A stretch of DNA of 64,000 bases from Leptoclinus maculatus (lineage: Eukaryota; Chordata; Actinopteri; Perciformes; Stichaeidae). Shown in pieces: positions 12,701 to 27,700 of this stretch. The DNA is taken from contig JAVDOI010000043.1 in the NCBI GenBank assembly GCA_032191485.1, positions 779,078-843,077 of the forward strand, given 5' to 3'. The position numbers and the translations under genes are program-made. Position 1 is the first letter of the stretch; each line of letters opens with the position of its first letter. A model generated the notes under the pieces. The model worked only from the letters and a program-made list of their open reading frames with translations. It did not search any database and had not been told where the DNA came from.

Positions 12701-15700
12701 ATTGACGTCACACCAGAATCACCAACTGTACTTGGTATGTAAACAAGCACAGCCTCTTGCTGTCCTGAAAGGAAACTTGACTTTTTCACCTACACTGAGG
12801 GATATGAATCCAGTGAAATACCTGTTTAGCTCAATGTTATTTTGTTAAAAGAGGTTATGGTGTGCTTCCTTACTATGCAAAATTAGAGAAAGCAGGGCTT
12901 GTGCTTTTCAAAAAGTAGTTTCTAACTGTATGATTAGTATACAAAACGTACCTTTTGCAAAAGTTTTCATTTTTTGTCTTCCTGTCTTCTCTCAGTTGAC
13001 CCTACCCAAAAGGATATTGTTTTCCTTCTGGATGGTTCTAATGGCACAACGAATGGCTTCCCTGCAATGCGTAATTTTGTTGAGAAAGTGGTAGAGAAAC
13101 TCAATGTTGGAGAAAGCAAAGACCGTGTCTCTGTAGTCCAATACAGCAGAGATGCAGAGGTCCATTTCTATTTGAATACATACACCACAAAAGAAGATAT
13201 TGTGGATTCAGTAAGAGGAATGAGACACAGAGGAGGCAGACCCCTCAAAACCGGGGCCGCCCTCCAATACGTCAGGGACAACGTCTTTACAAACTCCGCC
13301 GGGAGTAGGCGCCTGCAAGGTGTTCCACAGATATTGATACTACTAAATGGTGGAAGGTCTTTTGACAATGTAGATACTCCAGCCTCTGTTCTCAAACAGC
13401 AGGGCATCATTGTCATTGGCATTGGAACAAGGAGATCTGACAGTGGAGAGATGCGCAAAATATCACATGACCCTAATTACACTCTATCCGTGTCTGAGTT
13501 CATTGACCTCCCTAGTGTTCAAGAACAGCTCACCTCTCTAATGAGCACAGGGCTAGTGATGGCCACACCCATGACCACACCCATGACACCAACAGTAACT
13601 GGTAAGAACGTGACTGAATTTATATTTCAAGATGATGGTAGTACGCAACTTGAACTGTACTAAAGTGTATTACTTCAAGTTCAGGTCAGCCAGTGCAACT
13701 TTGACAAAACAGTTGAGCTTGGATTAATAGAGTAAATTTGAAAACCTTGGGGTTCACTTTTATCATCTGACTTTTGTACGGTAAATGTTTGAAACATGAA
13801 CCTAAATATGTCTTAAATTCTATGTTTCCCAGTGGTGATACAGCCAACAGGAAGAGATGTTGTATTCTTGTTGGATGGATCTGATGGTACTAGAACTGGA
13901 TTCCCAGCTATTCAAGACTTTGTCCAAAGAGTAGTAGAGACACTCAGTGTGGATGATAACAAAGACCGTGTCTCAGTGGTTCAGTACAGCAGAGATCCAG
14001 CTGTCCAGTTCTATTTGAACACATACGCGACAAAAGTCGAGATCCTTGACATTGTCAGAGGTTTGAGGCACAAAGGCGGAAGACCCCTCAACACTGGAGC
14101 AGCTCTCCAATACTTGAGAAATAATGTCTTCAAGGCCTCTGCTGGAAGCAGGCGCCTGGAAGGAGTTCCACAGATCCTGATATTGCTAAGTGGTGGACGG
14201 TCTTCTGACAGTGTTGATGCACCAGCCTCTGCTCTCAAACAGCTGGGTATCTTCACCGTTGCAATTGGAACCAAGGGGTCTGATAGCAGAGAACTGCAGA
14301 AGATATCCCACGATGACAATTCTGCTCTCTCTGTGTCTGATTTCACTGACCTTCAACACATCCAACAGCAACTTCAGTCCTCCTTGGAGGCTATGGTTAT
14401 TGACGTCACACCAGAATCACCAACTGTACTTGGTATGTAAACAAGCACAGCCTCTTGCTGTCCTGAAAGGAAACTTGACTTTTTCACCTACACTGAGGGA
14501 TATGAATCCAGTGAAATACCTGTTTAGCTCAATGTTATTTTGTTAAAAGAGGTTATGGTGTGCTTCCTTACTATACAAAATTAGAGAACGCAGGGCTTGT
14601 GCTTTTCAAAAAGTAGTTTCTAACTGTATGATTAGTATACAAAACGTACCTTTTGCAAAAGTTTTTATTTTTTGTCTTCCTGTCTTCTCTCAGTTGACCC
14701 TACCCAAAAGGATATTGTTTTCCTTCTGGATGGTTCTGATGGCACAAGGAATGGCTTCCCTGCTATGCGTGATTTTGTTGAGAAAGTGGTAGAGAAACTC
14801 AATGTTGGAGAAAGCAAAGACCGTGTCTCTGTAGTCCAATACAGCAGAGATGCAGAGGTCCATTTCTATTTGAATACATACACCACAAAAGAAGAAATTG
14901 TGGATTCAGTAAGAGGGCTGAGACACAGAGGAGGCAGACCCCTCAAAACCGGGGCCGCCCTCCAATACGTCAGGGACAACGTCTTTACAAACTCCGCCGG
15001 GAGTAGGCGCCTGCAAGGTGTTCCACAGATATTGATACTACTAAATGGTGGAAGGTCTTTTGACAATGTAGATACTCCAGCCTCTGTTCTCAAACAGCAG
15101 GGCATCATTGTCATTGGCATTGGAACAAGGAGCTCTGACAGTGGAGAGATGCGGAAAATATCACATGACCCTAATTACACTCTATCCGTGTCTGAGTTCA
15201 CTGACCTCCCTAGTGTTCAAGAACAGCTCACCTCTCTAATGAGCACAGGGCTAGTGATGGCCACACCCATGACAACAACAGTAACTGGTAAGAACGTGAC
15301 TGAATTTACATTTCAAGATGATGGTAGTACGCAACTTGAACTGTACTAAAGTGTATTACTTCAAGTTCAGGTCAGCCAGTGCAACTTTGACAAAACAGTT
15401 GAGCTTGGATTAATAGAGTAAATTTGAAAACCTTGGGGTTCACTTTTATCATCTGACTTTTGTACGGTAAATGTTTGAAACATGAACCTAAATATGTCTT
15501 AAATTCTATGTTTCCCAGTGGTGATACAGCCAACAGGAAGAGATGTTGTATTCTTGTTGGATGGATCTGATGGTACTAGAACTGGATTCCCAGCTATTCA
15601 AGACTTTGTCCAAAGAGTAGTAGAGACACTCAGTGTGGATGATAACAAAGACCGTGTCTCAGTGGTTCAGTACAGCAGAGATCCAGCTGTCCAGTTCTAT

Positions 15701-18700
15701 TTGAACACATACGCGACAAAAGTCGAGATCCTTGACATTGTCAGAGGTTTGAGGCACAAAGGCGGAAGACCCCTCAACACTGGAGCAGCTCTCCAATACT
15801 TGAGAAATAATGTCTTCACGGCCTCTGCTGGAAGCAGGCGCCTGGAAGGAGTTCCACAGATCCTGATATTGCTAAGTGGTGGACGGTCTTCTGACAGTGT
15901 TGATGCACCAGCCTCTGCTCTCAAACAGCTGGGTATCTTCACCGTTGCAATTGGAACCAAGGGGTCTGATAGCAGAGAACTGCAGAAGATATCCCACGAT
16001 GACAATTCTGCTCTCTCTGTGTCTGATTTCACTGACCTTCAACGCATCCAACAGCAACTTCAGTCCTCCTTGGAGGCTATGGTTATTGACGTCACACCAG
16101 AATCACCAACTGTACTTGGTATGTAAACAAGCACAGCCTCTTGCTCTCCTGAAAGGAAACTTGACTTGTTTCACCTACACTGAGGGATATGAATCCAGTG
16201 AAATACCTGTTTAGCTCAATGTTATTTTGTTAAAAGAGGTTATGGTGTGCTTCCTTACTATACAAAATTAGAGAACGCAGGGCTTGTGCTTTTCAAAAAG
16301 TAGTTTCTAACTTCATGATTAGTATACAAAACGTACCTTTTGCAAAAGTTTAAATTTTTTGTATTCCTGTCTTCTCTCAGTTGACCCTACCCAAAAGGAT
16401 ATTGTTTTCCTTCTGGATGGTTCTGATGGCACAAGGAATGGCTTCCCTGCTATGCGTGATTTTGTTGAGAAAGTGGTAGAGAAACTCAATGTTGGAGAAA
16501 GCAAAGACCGTGTCTCTGTAGTCCAATACAGCAGAGATGCAGAGGTCCATTTCTATTTGAATACATACACCACAAAAGAAGATATTGTGGATTCAGTAAG
16601 AGGGCTGAGACACAGAGGAGGCAGACCCCTCAACACCGGGGCCGCCCTACAATACGTCAGGGACAACGTCTTTACAAACTCCGCCGGGAGTAGGCGCCTG
16701 CAAGGTGTTCCACAGATATTGATACTACTAAATGGTGGAAGGTCTTTTGACAATGTAGATACTCCAGCCTCTGTTCTCAAACAGCAGGGCATCATTGTCA
16801 TTGGCATTGGAACAAGGAGCTCTGACAGTGGAGAGATGCGGAAAATATCACATGACCCTAATTACACTCTATCCGTGTCTGAGTTCACTGACCTCCCTAG
16901 TGTTCAAGAACAGCTCACCTCTCTAATGAGCACATGGCTAGTGATGGCCACACCCATGACAACAACAGTAACTGGTAAGAACGTGACTGAATTTACATTT
17001 CAAGATGATGGTAGTACGCAACTTGAACTGTACTAAAGTGTATTACTTCAAGTTCAGGTCAGCCAGTGCAACTTTGACAAAACAGTTGAGCTTGGATTAA
17101 TAGAGTAAATTTGAAAACCTTGGGGTTCACTTTTATCATCTGACTTTTGTACGGTAAATGTTTGAAACATGAACCTAAATATGTCTTAAATTCTATGTTT
17201 CCCAGTGGTGATACAGCCAACAGGAAGAGATGTTGTATTCTTGTTGGATGGATCTGATGGTACTAGAACTGGATTCCCAGCTATTCAAGACTTTGTCCAA
17301 AGAGTAGTAGAGACACTCAGTGTGGATGATAACAAAGACCGTGTCTCAGTGGTTCAGTACAGCAGAGATCCAGCTGTCCAGTTCTATTTGAACACATACG
17401 CGACAAAAGTCGAGATCCTTGACATTGTCAGAGGTTTGAGGCACAAAGGCGGAAGACCCCTCAACACTGGAGCAGCTCTCCAATACTTGAGAAATAATGT
17501 CTTCACGGCCTCTGCTGGAAGCAGGCGCCTGGAAGGAGTTCCACAGATCCTGATATTGCTAAGTGGTGGACGGTCTTCTGACAGTGTTGATGCACCAGCC
17601 TCTGCTCTCAAACAGCTGGGTATCTTCACCGTTGCAATTGGAACCAAGGGGTCTGATAGCAGAGAACTGCAGAAGATATCCCACGATGACAATTCTGCTC
17701 TCTCTGTGTCTGATTTCACTGACCTTCAACGCATCCAACAGCAACTTCAGTCCTCCTTGGAAGCTATGGTTATTGACGTCACACCAGAATCACCAACTGT
17801 ACTTGGTATGTAAACAAGCACAGCCTCTTGCTCTCCTGAAAGGAAACTTGACTTTTTCACCTACACTGAGGGATATGAATCCAGTGAAATACCTGTTTAG
17901 CTCAATGTTATTTTGTTAAAAGAGGTTATGGTGTGCTTCCTAACTATACAAAATTAGAGAACGCAGGGCTTGTGCTTTTCAAAAAGTAGTTTCTAACTTT
18001 ATGATTAGTATACAAAACGTACCTTTTGCAAAAGTTTAAATTTTTTGTATTCCTGTCTTCTCTCAGTTGACCCTACCCAAAAGGATATTGTTTTCCTTCT
18101 GGATGGTTCTGATGGCACAAGGAATGGCTTCCCTGCTATGCGTGATTTTGTTGAGAAAGTGGTAGAGAAACTCAATGTTGGAGAAAGCAAAGACCGTGTC
18201 TCTGTAGTCCAATACAGCAGAGATGCAGAGGTCCATTTCTATTTGAATACATACACCACAAAAGAAGATATTGTGGATTCAGTAAGAGGGCTGAGACACA
18301 GAGGAGGCAGACCCCTCAACACCGGGGCCGCCCTACAATACGTCAGGGACAACGTCTTTACAAACTCCGCCGGGAGTAGGCGCCTGCAAGGTGTTCCACA
18401 GATATTGATACTACTAAATGGTGGAAGGTCTTTTGACAATGTAGATACTCCAGCCTCTGTTCTCAAACAGCAGGGCATCCTTGTCATTGGCATTGGAACA
18501 AGGAGCTCTGACAGTGGAGAGATGCGGAAAATATCACATGACCCTAATTACACTCTATCCGTGTCTGAGTTCACTGACCTCCCTAGTGTTCAAGAACAGC
18601 TCACCTCTCTAATGAGCACAGGGCTAGTGATGGCCACACCCATGACAACAACAGTAACTGGTAAGAACGTGACTGAATTTATATTTCAAGATGATGGTAG

Positions 18701-21700
18701 TACGCAACTTGAACTGTACTAAAGTGTATTACTTCAAGTTCAGGTCAGCCAGTGCAACTTTGACAAAACAGTTGAGCTTGGATTAATAGAGTCAATTTGA
18801 AAACCTTGGGGTTCACTTTTATCATCTGACTTTTGTACGGTAAATGTTTGAAACATGAACCTAAATATGTCTTAAATTCTATGTTTCCCAGTGGTGATAC
18901 AGCCAACAGGAAGAGATGTTGTATTCTTGTTGGATGGATCTGATGGTACTAGAACTGGATTCCCAGCTATTCAAGACTTTGTCCAAAGAGTAGTAGAGAC
19001 ACTCAGTGTGGATGATAACAAAGACCGTGTCTCAGTGGTTCAGTACAGCAGAGATCCAGCTGTCCAGTTCTATTTGAACACATACGCGACAAAAGTCGAG
19101 ATCCTTGACATTGTCAGAGGTTTGAGGCACAAAGGCGGAAGACCCCTCAACACTGGAGCAGCTCTCCAATACTTGAGAAATAATGTCTTCACGGCCTCTG
19201 CTGGAAGCAGGCGCCTGGAAGGAGTTCCACAGATCCTGATATTGCTAAGTGGTGGACGGTCTTCTGACAGTGTTGATGCACCAGCCTCTGCTCTCAAACA
19301 GCTGGGTATCTTCACCGTTGCAATTGGAACCAAGGGGTCTGATAGCAGAGAACTGCAGAAGATATCCCACGATGACAATTCTGCTCTCTCTGTGTCTGAT
19401 TTCACTGACCTTCAACGCATCCAACAGCAACTTCAGTCCTCCTTGGAGGCTATGGTTATTGACGTCACACCAGAATCACCAACTGTACTTGGTATGTAAA
19501 CAAGCACAGCCTCTTGCTGTCCTGAAAGGAAACTTGACTTTTTCACCTACACTGAGGGATATGAATCCAGTGAAATACCTGTTTAGCTCAATGTTATTTT
19601 GTTAAAAGAGGTTATGGTGTGCTTCCTTACTATACAAAATTAGATAAAGCAGGGCTTGTGCTTTTCAAAAAGTAGTTTCTAACTTTATGATTAGTATACA
19701 AAACGTACCTTTTGCAAAAGATTTTATTTTTTGTATTCCTGTCTTCTCTCAGTTGACCCTACCCAAAAGGATATTGTTTTCCTTCTGGATGGTTCTGATG
19801 GCACAAGGAATGGCTTCCCTGCTATGCGTGATTTTGTTGAGAAAGTGGTAGAGAAACTCAATGTTGGAGAAAGCAAAGACCGTGTCTCTGTAGTCCAATA
19901 CAGCAGAGATGCAGAGGTCCATTTCTATTTGAATACATACACCACAAAAGAAGATATTGTGGATTCAGTAAGAGGGCTGAGACACAGAGGAGGCAGACCC
20001 CTCAACACCGGGGCCGCCCTCCAATACGTCAGGGACAACGTCTTTACAAACTCCGCCGGGAGTAGGCGCCTGCAAGCTGTTCCACAGATATTGATCCTAC
20101 TAAATGGTGGAAGGTCTTTTGACAATGTAGATACTCCAGCCTCTGTTCTCAAACAGCAGGGCATCCTTGTCATTGGCATTGGAACAAGGAGCTCTGACAG
20201 TGGAGAGATGCGGAAAATATCACATGACCCTAATTACACTCTATCCGTGTCTGAGTTCACTGACCTCCCTAGTGTTCAAGAACAGCTCACCTCTCTAATG
20301 AGCACAGGGCTAGTGATGGCCACACCCATGACAACAACAGTAACTGGTAAGAACGTGACTGAATTTACATTTCAAGATGATGGTAGTACGCAACTTGAAC
20401 TGTACTAAAGTGTATTACTTCAAGTTCAGGTCAGCCAGTGCAACTTTGACAAAACAGTTGAGCTTGGATTAATAGAGTCAATTTGAAAACCTTGGGGTTC
20501 ACTTTTATCATCTGACTTTTGTACGGTAAATGTTTGAAACATGAACCTAAATATGTCTTAAATTCTATGTTTCCCAGTGGTGATACAGCCAACAGGAAGA
20601 GATGTTGTATTCTTGTTGGATGGATCTGATGGTACTAGAACTGGATTCCCAGCTATTCAAGACTTTGTCCAAAGAGTAGTAGAGACACTCAGTGTGGATG
20701 ATAACAAAGACCGTGTCTCAGTGGTTCAGTACAGCAGAGATCCAGCTGTCCAGTTCTATTTGAACACATACGCGACAAAAGTCGAGATCCTTGACATTGT
20801 CAGAGGTTTGAGGCACAAAGGCGGAAGACCCCTCAACACTGGAGCAGCTCTCCAATACTTGAGAAATAATGTCTTCACGGCCTCTGCTGGAAGCAGGCGC
20901 CTGGAAGGAGTTCCACAGATCCTGATATTGCTAAGTGGTGGACGGTCTTCTGACAGTGTTGATGCACCAGCCTCTGCTCTCAAACAGCTGGGTATCTTCA
21001 CCGTTGCAATTGGAACCAAGGGGTCTGATAGCAGAGAACTGCAGAAGATATCCCACGATGACAATTCTGCTCTCTCTGTGTCTGATTTCACTGACCTTCA
21101 ACGCATCCAACAGCAACTTCAGTCCTCCTTGGAGGCTATGGTTATTGACGTCACACCAGAATCACCAACTGTACTTGGTATGTAAACAAGCACAGCCTCT
21201 TGCTGTCCTGAAAGGAAACTTGACTTTTTCACCTACACTGAGGGATATGAATCCAGTGAAATACCTGTTTAGCTCAATGTTATTTTGTTAAAAGAGGTTA
21301 TGGTGTGCTTCCTTACTATACAAAATTAGATAAAGCAGGGCTTGTGCTTTTCAAAAAGTAGTTTCTAACTTTATGATTAGTATACAAAACGTACCTTTTG
21401 CAAAAGATTTTATTTTTTGTATTCCTGTCTTCTCTCAGTTGACCCTACCCAAAAGGATATTGTTTTCCTTCTGGATGGTTCTGATGGCACAAGGAATGGC
21501 TTCCCTGCTATGCGTGATTTTGTTGAGAAAGTGGTAGAGAAACTCAATGTTGGAGAAAGCAAAGACCGTGTCTCTGTAGTCCAATACAGCAGAGATGCAG
21601 AGGTCCATTTCTATTTGAATACATACACCACAAAAGAAGATATTGTGGATTCAGTAAGAGGGCTGAGACACAGAGGAGGCAGACCCCTCAACACCGGGGC

Positions 21701-24700
21701 CGCCCTACAATACGTCAGGGACAACGTCTTTACAAACTCCGCCGGGAGTAGGCGCCTGCAAGGTGTTCCACAGATATTGATACTACTAAATGGTGGAAGG
21801 TCTTTTGACAATGTAGATACTCCAGCCTCTGTTCTCAAACAGCAGGGCATCCTTGTCATTGGCATTGGAACAAGGAGCTCTGACAGTGGAGAGATGCGGA
21901 AAATATCACATGACCCTAATTACACTCTATCCGTGTCTGAGTTCACTGACCTCCCTAGTGTTCAAGAACAGCTCACCTCTCTAATGAGCACAGGGCTAGT
22001 GATGGCCACACCCATGACAACAACAGTAACTGGTAAGAACGTGACTGAATTTACATTTCAAGATGATGGTAGTACGCAACTTGAACTGTACTAAAGTGTA
22101 TTACTTCAAGTTCAGGTCAGCCAGTGCAACTTTGACAAAACAGTTGAGCTTGGATTAATAGAGTCAATTTGAAAACCTTGGGGTTCACTTTTATCATCTG
22201 ACTTTTGTACGGTAAATGTTTGAAACATGAACCTAAATATGTCTTAAATTCTATGTTTCCCAGTGGTGATACAGCCAACAGGAAGAGATGTTGTATTCTT
22301 GTTGGATGGATCTGATGGTACTAGAACTGGATTCCCAGCTATTCAAGACTTTGTCCAAAGAGTAGTAGAGACACTCAGTGTGGATGATAACAAAGACCGT
22401 GTCTCAGTGGTTCAGTACAGCAGAGATCCAGCTGTCCAGTTCTATTTGAACACATACGCGACAAAAGTCGAGATCCTTGACATTGTCAGAGGTTTGAGGC
22501 ACAAAGGCGGAAGACCCCTCAACACTGGAGCAGCTCTCCAATACTTGAGAAATAATGTCTTCACGGCCTCTGCTGGAAGCAGGCGCCTGGAAGGAGTTCC
22601 ACAGATCCTGATATTGCTAAGTGGTGGACGGTCTTCTGACAGTGTTGATGCACCAGCCTCTGCTCTCAAACAGCTGGGTATCTTCACCGTTGCAATTGGA
22701 ACCAAGGGGTCTGATAGCAGAGAACTGCAGAAGATATCCCACGATGACAATTCTGCTCTCTCTGTGTCTGATTTCACTGACCTTCAACGCATCCAACAGC
22801 AACTTCAGTCCTCCTTGGAGGCTATGGTTATTGACGTCACACCAGAATCACCAACTGTACTTGGTATGTAAACAAGCACAGCCTCTTGCTGTCCTGAAAG
22901 GAAACTTGACTTTTTCACCTACACTGAGGGATATGAATCCAGTGAAATACCTGTTTAGCTCAATGTTATCTTGTTAAAAGAGGTTATGGTGTGCTTCCTT
23001 ACTATACAAAATTAGAGAACGCAGGGCTTGTGCTTTTCAAAAAGTAGTTTCTAACTTTATGATTAGTATACAAAACGTACCTTTTGCAAAAGTTTTAATT
23101 TTTTGTCTTCCTGTCTTCTCTCAGTTGACCCTACCCAAAAGGATATTGTTTTCCTTCTGGATGGTTCTGATGGCACAAGGAATGGCTTCCCTGCTATGCG
23201 TGATTTTGTTGAGAAAGTGGTAGAGAAACTCAATGTTGGAGAAAGCAAAGACCGTGTCTCTGTAGTCCAATACAGCAGAGATGCAGAGGTCCATTTCTAT
23301 TTGAATACATACACCACAAAAGAAGATATTGTGGATTCAGTAAGAGGGCTGAGACACAGAGGAGGCAGACCCCTCAACACCGGGGCCGCCCTCCAATACG
23401 TCAGGGACAACGTCTTTACAAACTCCGCCGGGAGTAGGCGCCTGCAAGCTGTTCCACAGATATTGATCCTACTAAATGGTGGAAGGTCTTTTGACAATGT
23501 AGATACTCCAGCCTCTGTTCTCAAACAGCAGGGCATCCTTGTCATTGGCATTGGAACAAGGAGCTCTGACAGTGGAGAGATGCGGAAAATATCACATGAC
23601 CCTAATTACACTCTATCCGTGTCTGAGTTCACTGACCTCCCTAGTGTTCAAGAACAGCTCACCTCTCTAATGAGCACAGGGCTAGTGATGGCCACACCCA
23701 TGACAACAACAGTAACTGGTAAGAACGTGACTGAATTTACATTTCAAGATGATGGTAGTACGCAACTTGAACTGTACTAAAGTGTATTACTTCAAGTTCA
23801 GGTCAGCCAGTGCAACTTTGACAAAACAGTTGAGCTTGGATTAATAGAGTCAATTTGAAAACCTTGGGGTTCACTTTTATCATCTGACTTTTGTACGGTA
23901 AATGTTTGAAACATGAACCTAAATATGTCTTAAATTCTATGTTTCCCAGTGGTGATACAGCCAACAGGAAGAGATGTTGTATTCTTGTTGGATGGATCTG
24001 ATGGTACTAGAACTGGATTCCCAGCTATTCAAGACTTTGTCCAAAGAGTAGTAGAGACACTCAGTGTGGATGATAACAAAGACCGTGTCTCAGTGGTTCA
24101 GTACAGCAGAGATCCAGCTGTCCAGTTCTATTTGAACACATACGCGACAAAAGTCGAGATCCTTGACATTGTCAGAGGTTTGAGGCACAAAGGCGGAAGA
24201 CCCCTCAACACTGGAGCAGCTCTCCAATACTTGAGAAATAATGTCTTCACGGCCTCTGCTGGAAGCAGGCGCCTGGAAGGAGTTCCACAGATCCTGATAT
24301 TGCTAAGTGGTGGACGGTCTTCTGACAGTGTTGATGCACCAGCCTCTGCTCTCAAACAGCTGGGTATCTTCACCGTTGCAATTGGAACCAAGGGGTCTGA
24401 TAGCAGAGAACTGCAGAAGATATCCCACGATGACAATTCTGCTCTCTCTGTGTCTGATTTCACTGACCTTCAACGCATCCAACAGCAACTTCAGTCCTCC
24501 TTGGAGGCTATGGTTATTGACGTCACACCAGAATCACCAACTGTACTTGGTATGTAAACAAGCACAGCCTCTTGCTGTCCTGAAAGGAAACTTGACTTTT
24601 TCACCTACACTGAGGGATATGAATCCAGTGAAATACCTGTTTAGCTCAATGTTATTTTGTTAAAAGAGGTTATGGTGTGCTTCCTTACTATACAAAATTA

Positions 24701-27700
24701 GATAAAGCAGGGCTTGTGCTTTTCAAAAAGTAGTTTCTAACTTTATGATTAGTATACAAAACGTACCTTTTGCAAAAGATTTTATTTTTTGTATTCCTGT
24801 CTTCTCTCAGTTGACCCTACCCAAAAGGATATTGTTTTCCTTCTGGATGGTTCTGATGGCACAAGGAATGGCTTCCCTGCTATGCGTGATTTTGTTGAGA
24901 AAGTGGTAGAGAAACTCAATGTTGGAGAAAGCAAAGACCGTGTCTCTGTAGTCCAATACAGCAGAGATGCAGAGGTCCATTTCTATTTGAATACATACAC
25001 CACAAAAGAAGATATTGTGGATTCAGTAAGAGGGCTGAGACACAGAGGAGGCAGACCCCTCAACACCGGGGCCGCCCTACAATACGTCAGGGACAACGTC
25101 TTTACAAACTCCGCCGGGAGTAGGCGCCTGCAAGGTGTTCCACAGATATTGATACTACTAAATGGTGGAAGGTCTTTTGACAATGTAGATACTCCAGCCT
25201 CTGTTCTCAAACAGCAGGGCATCATTGTCATTGGCATTGGAACAAGGAGCTCTGACAGTGGAGAGATGCGGAAAATATCACATGACCCTAATTACACTCT
25301 ATCCGTGTCTGAGTTCACTGACCTCCCTAGTGTTCAAGAACAGCTCACCTCTCTAATGAGCACATGGCTAGTGATGGCCACACCCATGACAACAACAGTA
25401 ACTGGTAAGAACGTGACTGAATTTACATTTCAAGATGATGGTAGTACGCAACTTGAACTGTACTAAAGTGTATTACTTCAAGTTCAGGTCAGCCAGTGCA
25501 ACTTTGACAAAACAGTTGAGCTTGGATTAATAGAGTAAATTTGAAAACCTTGGGGTTCACTTTTATCATCTGACTTTTGTACGGTAAATGTTTGAAACAT
25601 GAACCTAAATATGTCTTAAATTCTATGTTTCCCAGTGGTGATACAGCCAACAGGAAGAGATGTTGTATTCTTGTTGGATGGATCTGATGGTACTAGAACT
25701 GGATTCCCAGCTATTCAAGACTTTGTCCAAAGAGTAGTAGAGACACTCAGTGTGGATGATAACAAAGACCGTGTCTCAGTGGTTCAGTACAGCAGAGATC
25801 CAGCTGTCCAGTTCTATTTGAACACATACGCGACAAAAGTCGAGATCCTTGACATTGTCAGAGGTTTGAGGCACAAAGGCGGAAGACCCCTCAACACTGG
25901 AGCAGCTCTCCAATACTTGAGAAATAATGTCTTCACGGCCTCTGCTGGAAGCAGGCGCCTGGAAGGAGTTCCACAGATCCTGATATTGCTAAGTGGTGGA
26001 CGGTCTTCTGACAGTGTTGATGCACCAGCCTCTGCTCTCAAACAGCTGGGTATCTTCACCGTTGCAATTGGAACCAAGGGGTCTGATAGCAGAGAACTGC
26101 AGAAGATATCCCACGATGACAATTCTGCTCTCTCTGTGTCTGATTTCACTGACCTTCAACGCATCCAACAGCAACTTCAGTCCTCCTTGGAAGCTATGGT
26201 TATTGACGTCACACCAGAATCACCAACTGTACTTGGTATGTAAACAAGCACAGCCTCTTGCTGTCTTGAAAGGAAACTTGACTTTTTCACCTACACTGAG
26301 GGATATGAATCCAGTGAAATACCTGTTTAGCTCAATGTTATTTTGTTAAAAGAGGTTATGGTGTGCTTCCTTACTATACAAAATTAGATAAAGCAGGGCT
26401 TGTGCTTTTCAAAAAGTAGTTTCTAACTTTATGATTAGTATACAAAACGTACCTTTTGCAAAAGATTTTATTTTTTGTATTCCTGTCTTCTCTCAGTTGA
26501 CCCTACCCAAAAGGATATTGTTTTCCTTCTGGATGGTTCTGATGGCACAAGGAATGGCTTCCCTGCTATGCGTGATTTTGTTGAGAAAGTGGTAGAGAAA
26601 CTCAATGTTGGAGAAAGCAAAGACCGTGTCTCTGTAGTCCAATACAGCAGAGATGCAGAGGTCCATTTCTATTTGAATACATACACCACAAAAGAAGATA
26701 TTGTGGATTCAGTAAGAGGGCTGAGACACAGAGGAGGCAGACCCCTCAACACCGGGGCCGCCCTCCAATACGTCAGGGACAACGTCTTTACAAACTCCGC
26801 CGGGAGTAGGCGCCTGCAAGCTGTTCCACAGATATTGATCCTACTAAATGGTGGAAGGTCTTTTGACAATGTAGATACTCCAGCCTCTGTTCTCAAACAG
26901 CAGGGCATCCTTGTCATTGGCATTGGAACAAGGAGCTCTGACAGTGGAGAGATGCGGAAAATATCACATGACCCTAATTACACTCTATCCGTGTCTGAGT
27001 TCACTGACCTCCCTAGTGTTCAAGAACAGCTCACCTCTCTAATGAGCACAGGGTTAGTGATGGCCACACCCATGACAACAACAGTAACTGGTAAGAACGT
27101 GACTGAATTTACATTTCAAGATGATGGTAGTACGCAACTTGAACTGTACTAAAGTGTATTACTTCAAGTTCAGGTCAGCCAGTGCAACTTTGACAAAACA
27201 GTTGAGCTTGGATTAATAGAGTAAATTTGAAAACCTTGGGGTTCACTTTTATCATCTGACTTTTGTACGGTAAATGTTTGAAACATGAACCTAAATATGT
27301 CTTAAATTCTATGTTTCCCAGTGGTGATACAGCCAACAGGAAGAGATGTTGTATTCTTGTTGGATGGATCTGATGGTACTAGAACTGGATTCCCAGCTAT
27401 TCAAGACTTTGTCCAAAGAGTAGTAGAGACACTCAGTGTGGATGATAACAAAGACCGTGTCTCAGTGGTTCAGTACAGCAGAGATCCAGCTGTCCAGTTC
27501 TATTTGAACACATACGCGACAAAAGTCGAGATCCTTGACATTGTCAGAGGTTTGAGGCACAAAGGCGGAAGACCCCTCAACACTGGAGCAGCTCTCCAAT
27601 ACTTGAGAAATAATGTCTTCACGGCCTCTGCTGGAAGCAGGCGCCTGGAAGGAGTTCCACAGATCCTGATATTGCTAAGTGGTGGACGGTCTTCTGACAG

